Assembly (NCBI RefSeq): GCF_006149045.1
Contig: NZ_VBSN01000023.1
Location: 1-64,000, forward strand
Direction: 5' to 3'
Origin: Dyadobacter flavalbus
GTDB lineage: Bacteria; Bacteroidota; Bacteroidia; Cytophagales; Spirosomataceae
Length of the DNA stretch: 64,000 bases
Below the pieces are notes generated by a model, which saw only the letters and a program-made list of their open reading frames with translations, ran no database searches and was not told the DNA's origin. Position numbers and translations under genes: made by a program. Below are positions 1-8,498 of this stretch, in pieces. Positions within the stretch are counted from its first letter, which is position 1. Each line of letters starts with the position of its first letter.

Positions 1-126
1 TTATATCAACTACTACAACAAAGACAGGATCAGGCTTAATTTAAATGGAATGAGCCCGGTACAATACCGAGCTCATCACACTAATCGTTAATTCTTAAAC
101 TCGTCCAACTTTTGGGGTGCAGTCTA
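1..126 (+). mobile_element. IS3-family insertion sequence, right end only
   Basis: The window opens inside an insertion sequence. Bases 2-91 encode the last 29 residues of an IS3-type OrfB transposase, and bases 102-126 look like the right terminal repeat. Read on the minus strand, that repeat begins TAGACTGCACCCCAAAAG and continues GTTGGAC, the form I associate with the IS150 group of IS3 elements. The left end and most of the transposase lie outside the window, so completeness and target duplication cannot be judged. Confidence 0.75.
2..91 (+). CDS. IS3-family transposase OrfB, C-terminal fragment
   Basis: The open frame enters from the window edge and stops with TAA at 89-91. The 29 visible residues include the tail pattern YINYYNKDRIR followed by LNGMSPVQYR, typical of the end of the rve integrase domain of IS3/IS150 transposases. 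These enzymes use a DDE active site to excise and insert the element; none of the catalytic residues is in view. The gene is truncated by the window, not visibly broken. Confidence 0.75.
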   Translation, partial: YINYYNKDRIRLNLNGMSPVQYRAHHTNR

Positions 127-218
127 ATGCTGTTCCGTGCTTCTTCTTTTATATTTAAATCAAAAACTTCTTTATCTAAAAGCCAATTCCTGAAAGCTAA
201 TAGCCAAAAGCCAGCCAA

Positions 219-896
219 TCAGCCTTCTACAACGCTTCCGTTTTCACATTTTAAAACGCGTGCCGGATAACGTTTCAGAAAATCATGATTGTGCGTTGCC
301 ATCAGAATGGCGGTTCCGGCATTGTTGATCGTCCTGAAAACCTGCATAATTTGTTCACCAACTTCCGGATCAAGGTTTCCCGTTGGCTCGTCGGCAATCA
401 GGATTCTCGGTTCGTTCAGCATGGCGCGTGCAATAACCACACGCTGCTGCTCGCCGCCGGAAAGCTGATGCGGCATTCTTTTCTGAGCCGTTCCCAACCC
501 GACCTGCATCAAAACTTCTGCAATACGTTTCGCAATTTTCGCCTGCTGTTTCCAGCCGGTTGCACGCAGAACAAAAGAAAGGTTATCCTCAACAGAACGG
601 TCGGAAAGCAACTGAAAGTCCTGAAAAACAATTCCGATGCGCCGGCGGAGAAAAGGAATGTCGGCACGCTTGATATTATGAAGTTCATAACCGGCAACTT
701 TGGCAGATCCGGTATGCAGCCACAAATCGGCGTACAGGGTTTTGAGAAGTGAACTTTTACCGCTTCCGGTACGGCCAATCATATACACGAATTCGCCGTT
801 TTTTATTTCAAAATGGACATCGTTCAGAACAGGCCGCTCACCTTGATAAATATCTGCCCTATCCAGTACAATAATTGGCTCTGTTGACTCAATCAT
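219..896 (-). CDS. ftsE: FtsE-like cell-division ABC ATPase
   Basis: A 225-residue ABC ATPase. Walker A (GRTGSGKSS) is at residues 41-49, the Q-loop glutamine at 92, the signature LSGGEQ at 145-150, Walker B ILIADE at 165-170 and the switch histidine at 202. Size and motif wording fit FtsE, which pairs with the membrane protein FtsX to control septal peptidoglycan hydrolases. No ftsX adjoins it; in Bacteroidota the two genes are often apart. The start is ATG at 894-896. It lies downstream of fsa on the same strand, 26 bases away, so the two may be co-transcribed. A LolD-type ATPase is the main alternative, but no permease gene is next to it. Confidence 0.78.
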   Translation of the reverse strand: MIESTEPIIVLDRADIYQGERPVLNDVHFEIKNGEFVYMIGRTGSGKSSLLKTLYADLWLHTGSAKVAGYELHNIKRADIPFLRRRIGIVFQDFQLLSDRSVEDNLSFVLRATGWKQQAKIAKRIAEVLMQVGLGTAQKRMPHQLSGGEQQRVVIARAMLNEPRILIADEPTGNLDPEVGEQIMQVFRTINNAGTAILMATHNHDFLKRYPARVLKCENGSVVEG

Positions 897-922
897 GTTA
901 ATTCAAGAAAATAATTTCTAGA

Positions 923-1579
923 CTAGGAATTTCCCTTATTATAATCTGCAAGGAATTTCTCCAGACCAATATCCGTCAGCGGGTGCTTCAGCAATGCCTC
1001 CATTGCGCTCAACGGGCCTGTCATTACGTCTGCTCCTACTTCTGCACACTGAATGATATGCATCGGGTGGCGAACGGAAGCTGCAAGCACCTGCGTATCA
1101 AAACCGTAATTTCTGTAAATGGTAAGAATCTGTTCAATAAGCCCGATTCCGTCCGTGGAAATATCGTCGAGACGGCCAATAAACGGAGACACATACGTTG
1201 CGCCTGCTTTGGCAGCCAGCAATGCCTGTCCTGCAGAAAAAATCAATGTACAGTTGGTACGTATGCCTTTGGAGGAAAAATATTTCAAGGCTTTTACGCC
1301 TTCTTTGATCATTGGAATTTTTACTACAATTTTATCATCTATTTCAACAAGTTCTTCTCCTTCACGAATCATTCCTTCAAGATCAACTGAAATAACTTCT
1401 GCACTTACGTCGCCATCCACAATATCACAGATTGCCTTGTAATGACGCATAATGTTGTCCTTGCCGCTGATTCCTTCCTTGGCCATTAACGAGGGATTGG
1501 TAGTAACGCCATCCAGCACGCCAAGCGCTTGTGCTTCCCGGATTTCGTGCAGGTTAGCCGTATCAATAAAAAATTTCAT
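923..1579 (-). CDS. fsa: Fructose-6-phosphate aldolase / transaldolase-like (TalC)
   Basis: A 218-residue class I aldolase of the small transaldolase family, acting on fructose-6-phosphate or sedoheptulose-7-phosphate in the cytoplasm. The N terminus [13 protein letters not shown], the TTNPS motif (residues 26-30) and the Schiff-base lysine in VVKIPM (Lys87) are all visible, and the length matches the ~215-residue FSA/TalC subgroup. The frame can extend upstream to 1636, but the ATG at 1577-1579 is chosen because it starts the conserved N terminus. The upstream codons also run into the promoter at 1608-1637. Whether it acts as aldolase or transaldolase cannot be told from sequence alone. Confidence 0.88.
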   Translation of the reverse strand: MKFFIDTANLHEIREAQALGVLDGVTTNPSLMAKEGISGKDNIMRHYKAICDIVDGDVSAEVISVDLEGMIREGEELVEIDDKIVVKIPMIKEGVKALKYFSSKGIRTNCTLIFSAGQALLAAKAGATYVSPFIGRLDDISTDGIGLIEQILTIYRNYGFDTQVLAASVRHPMHIIQCAEVGADVMTGPLSAMEALLKHPLTDIGLEKFLADYNKGNS

Positions 1580-1607
1580 ATAGGGAATTGATTGTTTTGA
1601 ATATTCA

Positions 1608-1637
1608 CAAAAGTAGAAAACCCTGGCCAAAAGCAAA
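1608..1637 (-). promoter_or_regulatory. Promoter of fsa
   Basis: On the minus strand, TTTG (1634-1637) is followed by an 18-base spacer and TACTTTTG (1608-1615). This is an exact match to the Bacteroidota primary-sigma consensus TTTG / TAnnTTTG. It lies 28 bases upstream of the fsa ATG, which gives a short leader. Confidence 0.65.
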
Positions 1638-1675
1638 AAGAATGAGGATAATTGAAGGGGAAGGGCATAAAAAAA

Positions 1676-1766
1676 GGCAAACCGAGAATCTCACCGCATC
1701 GACCACCTACCCTTGCTTCCGTCAGGACCTGGGGGATTCGGAAGGAGCTGGTAGTTCCGATTTGCC
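1676..1766 (-). ncRNA. ffs: Small bacterial signal recognition particle RNA (4.5S type)
   Basis: Read on the minus strand, the RNA opens with GGCAAATCGG and closes with CTCGGTTTGCC, so the ends pair. The middle carries the conserved SRP core CCAGGTCCTGACGGAAGCAA around 1710-1735, with the GGAAGCA segment of helix 8 that binds Ffh. The size of about 91 nt fits the small bacterial SRP RNA. A run of seven T follows the closing helix, consistent with an intrinsic end. With Ffh it delivers inner-membrane proteins co-translationally. It lies directly upstream of fsa on the same strand. Confidence 0.9.
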
Positions 1767-1770
1767 GCTG

Positions 1771-1797
1771 CAAAGATAAAGACATTTTATTGACAAA
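1771..1797 (-). promoter_or_regulatory. Promoter of SRP RNA
   Basis: On the minus strand TATCTTTG (1771-1778) matches TAnnTTTG exactly and ends only five bases before the first paired base of the SRP RNA. A TTTG at 1794-1797 could be the upstream element, though its 15-base spacer is slightly short. Confidence 0.6.
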
Positions 1798-1859
1798 AAG
1801 AAAACAATCGTTTCATCTTTCGCTTTACTTTTGTGCGAATCAATTAGAAATGAAGCCAT

Positions 1860-2561
1860 ATGCCCCGATTATTTTTTTTATTTTTTTTAATTTCCCTGTT
1901 TTCCTGCTCCGAATCTGCCGATGCTTTCCTCCAAAAAGCCAAGGAACTGATGCATGAAGGGAAATCCCGTGAAGCCATCGAATACATTAACAAAGCCATT
2001 GAAAAAAGTACGGATAATGCCGAGGCTTTCAATCTGCGCGGCGTAGCATATTATGAACTGAAAGAATACCCGAGTGCCCTGCTGGATTTCAATCAGGCCA
2101 TCAGAATACAGCCAGATTCCTATCGCCCTTACTTTAACCGCGCTTTGCTGTACACCGATGAAAACCGCCTTGATTCTGCCTTTGCGGATTACAGCAAATC
2201 GGCTGCGCTGGCGCCGGATACCGCCGATATTTTCCTGAACAGAGGCCAGCTTCTGGTTTTGATGGAGAAAAATCAGGAAGCCATTGCTGACTTTGAAAAA
2301 GCTACCAAACTGGATGAAAACAACAAACAGGCATGGTATAATCTCGGAAACACTTATTACCGCAGCAAGGATTACACAAAAGCAGCACTGGCTTTTCGCC
2401 AGACGGTAAAACTGGATGCAGCGTACAGCAAGGCATTTTACGGCCTCGGACTTGCGCAATGGAATTCCGGCGAAAAGGATCTTGGCTGCATAAACCTCAA
2501 ACAGGCTGCAAACCTGGGCTATGCCGATGCTGCCGGGGCAATTGCGCAGTTTTGTCAATAA
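1860..2561 (+). CDS. TPR-repeat lipoprotein
   Basis: A 233-residue protein with a short hydrophobic leader and a lipobox ending in Cys16 (LISLFSC), so probably a lipoprotein outside the inner membrane. From about residue 24 onward it is built of five to six tetratricopeptide repeats, seen in the recurring pattern of A, Y/F, L and P residues (for example AEAFNLRGVAYYELKEYPSA and KQAWYNLGNTYYRSKDY). TPR arrays bind other proteins; no partner can be named. The ATG at 1860 is preferred because it gives a proper signal peptide. It is transcribed away from the SRP RNA gene. Confidence 0.75.
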   Translation: MPRLFFLFFLISLFSCSESADAFLQKAKELMHEGKSREAIEYINKAIEKSTDNAEAFNLRGVAYYELKEYPSALLDFNQAIRIQPDSYRPYFNRALLYTDENRLDSAFADYSKSAALAPDTADIFLNRGQLLVLMEKNQEAIADFEKATKLDENNKQAWYNLGNTYYRSKDYTKAALAFRQTVKLDAAYSKAFYGLGLAQWNSGEKDLGCINLKQAANLGYADAAGAIAQFCQ

Positions 2562-2654
2562 AATTGTGGAAAAATAACTCGCAAATGATTAATAATTGTT
2601 ACTATGCGGCTTATTACAACAGCATCCATTTTATACATTCAACAAGTTTGAACA

Positions 2655-3002
2655 ATGAGATTCTTCAAAATATTTTTCGGAATTGTATTTGTAATTTTTG
2701 CTTATCTTCAGTGGAACGATCCCGATTCCGGCATTTGGATTGCCACCTACAGCTTTGCCGCACTGGCCTGTTTTATGAGCATCCGGGATTTATGGCCCAA
2801 CTGGGTTTTTTACGTACTTGCCGCCGGTTATCTCGTTGCCGCCATCCTGCAATGGCCGCCGGAATTTGAAGGTATTTTCTTTGGTGAAACCGCCATGCGC
2901 AGCCTGAACATTGAACTCGCCAGAGAATCACTCGGGCTGGGAATGTGCGCTCTGGTTATGGCCGTTATCGGAAAGTGGGGCCAAAGTCCGGTTATTGAAT
3001 AA
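2655..3002 (+). CDS. TMEM220-like small membrane protein
   Basis: A 115-residue protein with about four predicted membrane helices. Near the N terminus it has the motif YLQWNDPDSGIW, which I recognise as characteristic of the transmembrane 220 family found across bacteria and animals. Function is unknown. The 3' end overlaps birA on the opposite strand by 11 bases. ATG at 2655 follows a 93-base gap after the TPR lipoprotein gene. Confidence 0.7.
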   Translation: MRFFKIFFGIVFVIFAYLQWNDPDSGIWIATYSFAALACFMSIRDLWPNWVFYVLAAGYLVAAILQWPPEFEGIFFGETAMRSLNIELARESLGLGMCALVMAVIGKWGQSPVIE

Positions 3003-3759
3003 TCCATTCGATTTCTTTCAATCCCAGTTCCAGTATTTCAGGTTCGTTTTCCAGTTTCACCATGATTTTCCCAATGGCTGTAACGCCGGTTACCGTTCCT
3101 TTTACAATTCGGTTTTGGTAGTTGAATGTCACGGTTTCATTGTAACCGTACAAGTGGCTGAGGTATTCCTGACGCAGGTCATTGTGTCTCCGCAATGACT
3201 TCATTTTCTGATAATAGACATCCAAAAATGTTAGAACTTTCTGAAACTCTTCCGTCAGCACAAACGAATTCCCTGTTTCTCTGGAAAGTGATGTAGCATT
3301 GCTGTTTTCAAATTCGATCTGATTCACATTCAGGCCAATCCCGACTATGGAACCGGCTATTTTAGTCCCTTGAATCGAGTTCTCGATCAGTATGCCGCAT
3401 ACCTTCCTGTTATTTACATAAATATCGTTCGGCCATTTTATTTTCACATGTTCGACATACTGGCTCAGATAAGCTCTGATTGCCAAAGCAATAACCTGAC
3501 TGATCAGGAACTGCTCTGAAATAGTTATAAACGACGGAGCAAGCATTACTGAAAAAGTAAGATTCTCACCCGAACTGGCCTGCCATATGGTTCCTCTTTG
3601 TCCTTTTCCTTTGATCTGATTATCCGTTATGACAATTGTCCCTTCCGCGAATAAACCTGCGTGCACTATTTCAGCCGCAATGTCGTTTGTAGAGTGACAA
3701 CTTGGCAGATATATAACTTTTTTACCAATTATTAAGGTATCCTGTATAGAGTTGTACAA
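2992..3759 (-). CDS. birA: Biotin-[acetyl-CoA-carboxylase] ligase
   Basis: A 255-residue biotin protein ligase that activates biotin with ATP and attaches it to the carrier domain of biotin enzymes. The GKGQRG motif (residues 51-56) corresponds to GRGRRG, which binds biotinyl-AMP. KWPND lies at 108-112, the lysine of KVCGILIE at 119 and IGLNVN at 141-146. It is shorter than E. coli BirA because there is no N-terminal DNA-binding domain, so it should be a ligase but not a repressor. The start is TTG at 3757-3759; no ATG exists before the conserved N-terminal region. It is divergent from rsfS with 44 bases between them. Confidence 0.88.
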   Translation of the reverse strand: MYNSIQDTLIIGKKVIYLPSCHSTNDIAAEIVHAGLFAEGTIVITDNQIKGKGQRGTIWQASSGENLTFSVMLAPSFITISEQFLISQVIALAIRAYLSQYVEHVKIKWPNDIYVNNRKVCGILIENSIQGTKIAGSIVGIGLNVNQIEFENSNATSLSRETGNSFVLTEEFQKVLTFLDVYYQKMKSLRRHNDLRQEYLSHLYGYNETVTFNYQNRIVKGTVTGVTAIGKIMVKLENEPEILELGLKEIEWIIQ

Positions 3760-3803
3760 TTTTTTTGCTTTACTTTAGGGTTTAGAAAAGGATTTAACTA
3801 CGA

Positions 3804-4187
3804 ATGAAAGAACGTAAAAATAAAGAACTATCATCAAAAGATCTCTCTGAGCTGGTAGCAAAAGGAATGATTGAAAAGAAAGGCTTGGATATTGCAATTC
3901 TTGACCTAAGAAACGTAAAAAACTCAATAACTGATTTTTTTGTAATCTGTTCGGGTAATTCTGATACCCAGATTGATGCATTGGCAAACTCGGTTGAAGA
4001 CGAAGTTTATAAAATATCCAAAACAGAGCCCTGGCAGAAGGAAGGCAAGGCGAATGGAGAATGGATTTTGATTGATTATGTGGACGTTGTAGCTCACATT
4101 TTCAATAAAGACCGCCGGAAACATTACGATCTTGAAGAACTTTGGGGAGATGCGGAAGTAACATACCTGGAAGAATCCATGGTATAA
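3804..4187 (+). CDS. rsfS: Ribosomal silencing factor RsfS (Iojap family)
   Basis: A 127-residue member of the RsfS/Iojap/DUF143 family. It binds ribosomal protein uL14 on the large subunit and blocks subunit joining when nutrients are short. The conserved segment DFFVICSGNSDTQIDALANS and the later EGKANGEWILIDY and HIFNKDRRKHYDLEELWGD are standard family signatures. An A-rich Shine-Dalgarno-like AAAAGGA lies before the ATG at 3804. It is upstream of ftsH with a strong hairpin in the 73-base gap. Confidence 0.9.
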   Translation: MKERKNKELSSKDLSELVAKGMIEKKGLDIAILDLRNVKNSITDFFVICSGNSDTQIDALANSVEDEVYKISKTEPWQKEGKANGEWILIDYVDVVAHIFNKDRRKHYDLEELWGDAEVTYLEESMV

Positions 4188-4191
4188 ATCA

Positions 4192-4219
4192 CGGGCATGA
4201 TGAACATTCATTATGCCCG
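4192..4219 (+). terminator. Hairpin between rsfS and ftsH
   Basis: CGGGCATGATGAA pairs with TTCATTATGCCCG around a tiny loop, giving a stem of about 12 bp with one G-T pair. The bases after it (GAATGTTGTTTAATATATTT) are U-rich but broken. It could be a partial terminator or a processing site separating rsfS from ftsH. Confidence 0.5.
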
Positions 4220-4260
4220 GAATGTTGTTTAATATATTTCCTCTTAATTAAATACACAGA

Positions 4261-6318
4261 ATGTCTGAAAACGATAACAAAAGAGGGCCGCTCAGTCCTA
4301 AAAGTCCTCAAAAAGGATATCAGGGCTGGATTATAGCCGCTCTGATTGCCACCATACTTGGAATAACATACCTTAACAGAACCTCAACCATCCGCGAAAC
4401 GACTCAGAAGCGCTTCGAGAAAATGATGGCTGACAAGGAAGTGGAACGGGTAACCATTGTCAATGATAAGTCAGTGGAAGTTACGCTGAAACCCGAAGCG
4501 CTGAAACAGGATAAATACAAAGTTGTTGCAAAAGAAAATAATTATTTCGGCGGCGAATCTGTATCCCATTATCAGTTTCAGGTAACCTCGGCAGAAACTT
4601 TCAAGAAAGATTTTGACAAGATGCAGGAAGGTGTCCCCGACGACGATAAAGTGCCGTTTGTAGTGGATACGCGCAATGACTGGACCAGTTTTCTCGGAAC
4701 CTGGGGCTTTTTCATTGTCATGATTCTGGTGATGTATTTTATTCTTGGCAGAATGTCGGGCGGAGTTGGGCCTGGCGGTCAGATTTTCAATATCGGCCGT
4801 TCCCGCGCTACTTTGTTTGATGCTGAAAATAAGGTTAAAATAACTTTTAACGACGTTGCGGGTCTGGATGAAGCAAAAGAAGAGATCAAGGAAATTGTAG
4901 AATACCTTCAGAGTCCGGATAAATTCAAGAAACTGGGTGCTAAAATACCGAAAGGTGCTTTGCTTGTAGGCCCTCCGGGAACCGGTAAAACTTTGCTTGC
5001 AAAAGCTGTTGCCGGTGAAGCAGGCGTTCCTTTTTTCTCACTCTCAGGTTCTGACTTTGTAGAAATGTTTGTGGGTGTCGGAGCAGCACGTGTACGGGAT
5101 TTGTTCAAGCAGGCGAAGGAAAAAGCACCTTGTATCATATTTATTGACGAAATTGATGCGGTAGGCCGTTCCCGCGGAAGAGGTGCCATGCCGGGCTCCA
5201 ATGATGAGCGCGAAAATACGCTGAACTCTTTGCTGGTTGAAATGGATGGTTTTGCCACGGATTCCGGTATTATTATTGTTGCCGCAACCAACCGTCCTGA
5301 CGTACTCGATCCTGCTTTGTTGAGACCGGGACGCTTTGACCGTCAGATTTCAGTTGACAAACCGGATGTTATTGGCCGTGAAGCCATTTTCAAAGTGCAT
5401 TTGAAACCTTTAAAACTGGCTACTGACGTAAATATCCAGAAGCTTTCTTCGCAGACTCCGGGTTTTGCAGGAGCGGAAATCGCGAACGTCTGTAATGAAG
5501 CTGCCCTGATTGCAGCACGTCGTAACCGTGAAGAAGTAACCATGCAGGATTTTCAGGATGCCATGGACCGTGTGATCGGTGGTCTTGAAAAGAAAAACAA
5601 ACTGATTTCTCCCGAAGAGAAAGAAATAGTTGCTTATCATGAAGCCGGCCACGCAGTAGCGGGATGGTTCCTAGAACATGCCGATCCTTTGGTTAAAGTA
5701 TCTATTGTGCCTCGTGGTGTTGCTGCATTGGGTTATGCACAGTATCTGCCTCGCGAACAGTATCTGTACCGTACAGAACAGCTTTTTGATGAAATGTGCA
5801 TGACACTTGGCGGACGTGCAGCAGAAGACGTTGTGTTCGGCAAGATTTCCACAGGTGCATTAAGTGATCTGGAAAGGGTTACGAAAGTAGCTTACAGCAT
5901 GGTGACCATGTACGGAATGAACGAACGTATCGGAAATATTTCCTATTACGATTCCAAACAGAGTGATTATGCGTTTACAAAACCATATTCCGAATCAACT
6001 TCGCAGGCCATTGATGAAGAAGTAAGAAAACTGATTGATCAGGCTTATCAGTTTGTTAAAAATCTTTTAAGTGACAAACGCGACAAACTGGAAGTACTGG
6101 CCAAAGAATTACTTGAAAAAGAAATTCTGTTTCAAAGTGATCTTGAAAAACTGATTGGCAAAAGGCCGTATGAGAAAGAAACCAGTTATCAGGCTTATAT
6201 CAATCGCAGATCGCATGAAGAAGCTGCCATTCACGAAGAAGTAGTAAAGCATACGCTTGAAAAAGAGCATAAAGAAGAAGAAATGGCAGAAGCTGAAAAA
6301 AGCGCTTCTGACGATTAA
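4261..6318 (+). CDS. ftsH: ATP-dependent zinc metalloprotease FtsH
   Basis: A 685-residue membrane-anchored AAA+ protease that degrades misfolded and short-lived membrane and cytosolic proteins as a hexamer. There are two membrane helices near residues 22-40 and 143-162 with a periplasmic domain between. Walker A GPPGTGKT is at about 237-244, Walker B IIFIDEID ends near 299, and the second region of homology contains RPGRFDRQI. The zinc site HEAGH is at 460-464. The C-terminal tail after about residue 650 is very rich in Glu and Lys. Length is normal for the family. A clear terminator follows, so the gene ends its transcript. Confidence 0.97.
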   Translation: MSENDNKRGPLSPKSPQKGYQGWIIAALIATILGITYLNRTSTIRETTQKRFEKMMADKEVERVTIVNDKSVEVTLKPEALKQDKYKVVAKENNYFGGESVSHYQFQVTSAETFKKDFDKMQEGVPDDDKVPFVVDTRNDWTSFLGTWGFFIVMILVMYFILGRMSGGVGPGGQIFNIGRSRATLFDAENKVKITFNDVAGLDEAKEEIKEIVEYLQSPDKFKKLGAKIPKGALLVGPPGTGKTLLAKAVAGEAGVPFFSLSGSDFVEMFVGVGAARVRDLFKQAKEKAPCIIFIDEIDAVGRSRGRGAMPGSNDERENTLNSLLVEMDGFATDSGIIIVAATNRPDVLDPALLRPGRFDRQISVDKPDVIGREAIFKVHLKPLKLATDVNIQKLSSQTPGFAGAEIANVCNEAALIAARRNREEVTMQDFQDAMDRVIGGLEKKNKLISPEEKEIVAYHEAGHAVAGWFLEHADPLVKVSIVPRGVAALGYAQYLPREQYLYRTEQLFDEMCMTLGGRAAEDVVFGKISTGALSDLERVTKVAYSMVTMYGMNERIGNISYYDSKQSDYAFTKPYSESTSQAIDEEVRKLIDQAYQFVKNLLSDKRDKLEVLAKELLEKEILFQSDLEKLIGKRPYEKETSYQAYINRRSHEEAAIHEEVVKHTLEKEHKEEEMAEAEKSASDD

Positions 6319-6340
6319 TTTCTAATTGAATATTCAAAAT

Positions 6341-6376
6341 AAAGCCGGATAAGTTGATTCTTGTCCGGCTTTTTAT
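6341..6376 (+). terminator. Intrinsic terminator after ftsH
   Basis: AAAGCCGGA (from 6341) pairs with TCCGGCTTT (6363-6371), followed directly by T-rich sequence (TTTATTTTA). It sits 22 bases after the ftsH stop codon. Confidence 0.8.
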
Positions 6377-6419
6377 TTTAGATATGCACTATATTTACTG
6401 ACCTTAACTTTCATTAAAA

Positions 6420-7367
6420 ATGGCATTTGAAATATTTGAACAGCAATTTGGCGATCTGAAAGAACTTGTAGTTCAGGATTCAGCAACAGGAAACAGGTTT
6501 GTCATCATGCCGGAACTTGGCGGGATTGTACGGCAGCTTTCTTTACTAAAAGATGAAACCCTTTTTTCCGTTCTGAAAACACCTGCTACGCCGCACTTGC
6601 TTGCTGAAGATTCCAGAAGTGCCAGTGAATTGCTGTTCCCTTTTGCAAGCCGTATTCCGGATGGGAAGTACAGATTTCTGGGGAAGGATTATGAACTGGA
6701 TAAAAATGAAGATGGAAACTTAAACGCCATTCATGGGCTTGTTCGAAAAAAGCCGTTTCAAATAGATGAGCAAACCATTGAGGATCAGTACGCATTGATT
6801 AAATTGTCATTTCACCTCAAGGAACTGAAAGGTTATCCCTTTGAACTCCACTTTTCCATTACATACAAACTGGATGCTGCCGGAACATTTACATTGAAAT
6901 ACGAAGCTGAAAATAAAGGCACTTCTCCGGCACCTGTTATGTTTGGCTGGCATCCGTACTTTCTGCTGGGAAATGAATCCGTCGATGCCTGGAAAATCAA
7001 CATTCCTTCCGATGAGATCGTAGCATTTGACTATAATTCAATTCCGACCGGCAAAGAACCATTTAAAGTGCACATGCCAACTTTGCTTTATAAAAAGGCC
7101 TTTGATAACTGCTTTGTTATCAATGCACAAAACGGCACTGCAGTTACTCAGCTTATTTCTGAAAACCAGGATGTAACTTTGAATATCCGTCAGGAAACAG
7201 GGGAAAAGAAATTTAACTTCCTTGTCATTTACACTCCTCCGGCAAGAGACTGCGTGGCAATAGAGCCTTTAACTGCAAACGTTAATGCATTCAATTCCGG
7301 CGAAGGACTGAATGTTGTTGCTCCGGGAAATCATGTCGAAGGTACAATTCAGGTATTTCTGACTTAA
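6420..7367 (+). CDS. Aldose 1-epimerase (galactose mutarotase-like)
   Basis: A 315-residue protein of the aldose 1-epimerase fold, which interconverts alpha and beta anomers of hexoses. The family histidines are visible in NAIHGLV (His105) and GWHPYF (His178). The late VAIEPLTANVNAF segment near residue 280 supplies the catalytic glutamate. No signal peptide, so it is cytoplasmic. Substrate cannot be deduced; glucose-6-phosphate epimerases belong to the same fold. Its TAA stop lies inside the TTAA that also forms the stop of the convergent nucleotidyltransferase gene. Confidence 0.85.
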   Translation: MAFEIFEQQFGDLKELVVQDSATGNRFVIMPELGGIVRQLSLLKDETLFSVLKTPATPHLLAEDSRSASELLFPFASRIPDGKYRFLGKDYELDKNEDGNLNAIHGLVRKKPFQIDEQTIEDQYALIKLSFHLKELKGYPFELHFSITYKLDAAGTFTLKYEAENKGTSPAPVMFGWHPYFLLGNESVDAWKINIPSDEIVAFDYNSIPTGKEPFKVHMPTLLYKKAFDNCFVINAQNGTAVTQLISENQDVTLNIRQETGEKKFNFLVIYTPPARDCVAIEPLTANVNAFNSGEGLNVVAPGNHVEGTIQVFLT

Positions 7368-8497
7368 AACCGGTTTTTACGGTACCAGATTATTTTATGC
7401 CAGATAAGCTGCAAGTTGGAAATATACAATAAATGGGCCGCGATAATGGAGAACCTGATTTTCCAGTTATCGCGGTATTGTAAATTGTACAGCAAAATTC
7501 TCCACGATTTGGTTTTAATGGCCGGACGCTCATTTTCCCAGTGACTGATCATATTCCGGAAAAATGAAGCCGAAGGTGAAAATGGTGCTTCTGGATTCAG
7601 GTACTTAAGATAATCTTCCGCAGTAATGATATTGACCGCATTCAAGGATTCAAGCAGAAGGCGGTTAAAACCTTTTTTTCTGGCTGTTTCAGAAATGTAG
7701 TTCCAGTCAAGTTTGTCTGCATACAAGCGCAGTAAACGAATAAAATCAGCCATGTATTTCAGTTTGTCCCACTGCTCAACGCCTCCGTGATGAATCATCA
7801 TCATCAGCAGCTGATTTTCCATTCCTGGTATTTTGACCAAAGCTCCTGACATGCTGAACTCGGTCATGTCACTGGCTATTTCGGTCCAGGAAAAATGATA
7901 GCAATAACGGGGATAACTACAATCCCACTGAATTTCAAGGGATTGTAAAATATTTTCATTAATCGGATTCAATGGAAGCTGATAATCGGTATTCAGATAC
8001 TGCCTGGCAACTTGCATTCTGCTCAACAAGTAACTTCGGTAATGATCAGGTTCGAAGCCGTTATCCGATAATATTTTCAGACTTTGCTTGATGCTGTCTT
8101 TATCAATGAAGAAATCAATATCGCCAAATTCCCTGTTTCCGGGTTTGTCATAAAGCATCCACGCCCACAAAGCGCCTTTCATCAGAAATGCAGGAACATG
8201 GTTTTCAATAAGTTGCTTGTATAATTTAAGAGAAACACCCAGAAAAGCCATATTGGTTACGGCCTGGCCAAGACTGTATTCATGAAGCGATTGAAGATTT
8301 TTTTTCGGAATGCCTTCCAGCTTATTTTGCTGAATGTAGTCAAAAAGCAATGGCCTGACTTGGTGCCAGTTTGCCAGCTTGGCCAGCCTGTCCCAGTGCA
8401 CAGGTCTTTTATAAATACCAAAGGAAAGATCGTGCGTTATATGCAATGCAGCCTTGATCAGATGCGATAGTTCCGGCGAAATTTTGATTTTCTGCAT
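7364..8497 (-). CDS. Nucleotidyltransferase-family protein of PqqD/B2/HprK cassette
   Basis: A 377-residue protein with the nucleotidyltransferase pattern MKGALWAWML followed by GDIDFFIDKD. The lysine at ~107 and the Asp pair at ~126 and 128 are the likely ATP and metal ligands. It fits the NTP_transf_5 family (PF14907), often found in RiPP and exopolysaccharide clusters with HprK-like kinases. The reaction is not established. The frame runs upstream inside the kinase gene. I choose ATG at 8495-8497, one base after the kinase stop; ATG at 8507-8509 is also possible. It is the last gene of a four-gene minus-strand operon. Confidence 0.72.
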   Translation of the reverse strand: MQKIKISPELSHLIKAALHITHDLSFGIYKRPVHWDRLAKLANWHQVRPLLFDYIQQNKLEGIPKKNLQSLHEYSLGQAVTNMAFLGVSLKLYKQLIENHVPAFLMKGALWAWMLYDKPGNREFGDIDFFIDKDSIKQSLKILSDNGFEPDHYRSYLLSRMQVARQYLNTDYQLPLNPINENILQSLEIQWDCSYPRYCYHFSWTEIASDMTEFSMSGALVKIPGMENQLLMMMIHHGGVEQWDKLKYMADFIRLLRLYADKLDWNYISETARKKGFNRLLLESLNAVNIITAEDYLKYLNPEAPFSPSASFFRNMISHWENERPAIKTKSWRILLYNLQYRDNWKIRFSIIAAHLLYISNLQLIWHKIIWYRKNRF

Positions 8498-8498
8498 A

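Noticed and set aside
127..218. AGCCAA-like short repeats between the IS end and ftsE
   Set aside because: Only a few imperfect copies over about 40 bases; no repeat family, array or pairing pattern.
219..1579. An ftsEX operon
   Set aside because: The gene upstream of ftsE is fsa, and downstream is the IS end. No ftsX is present.
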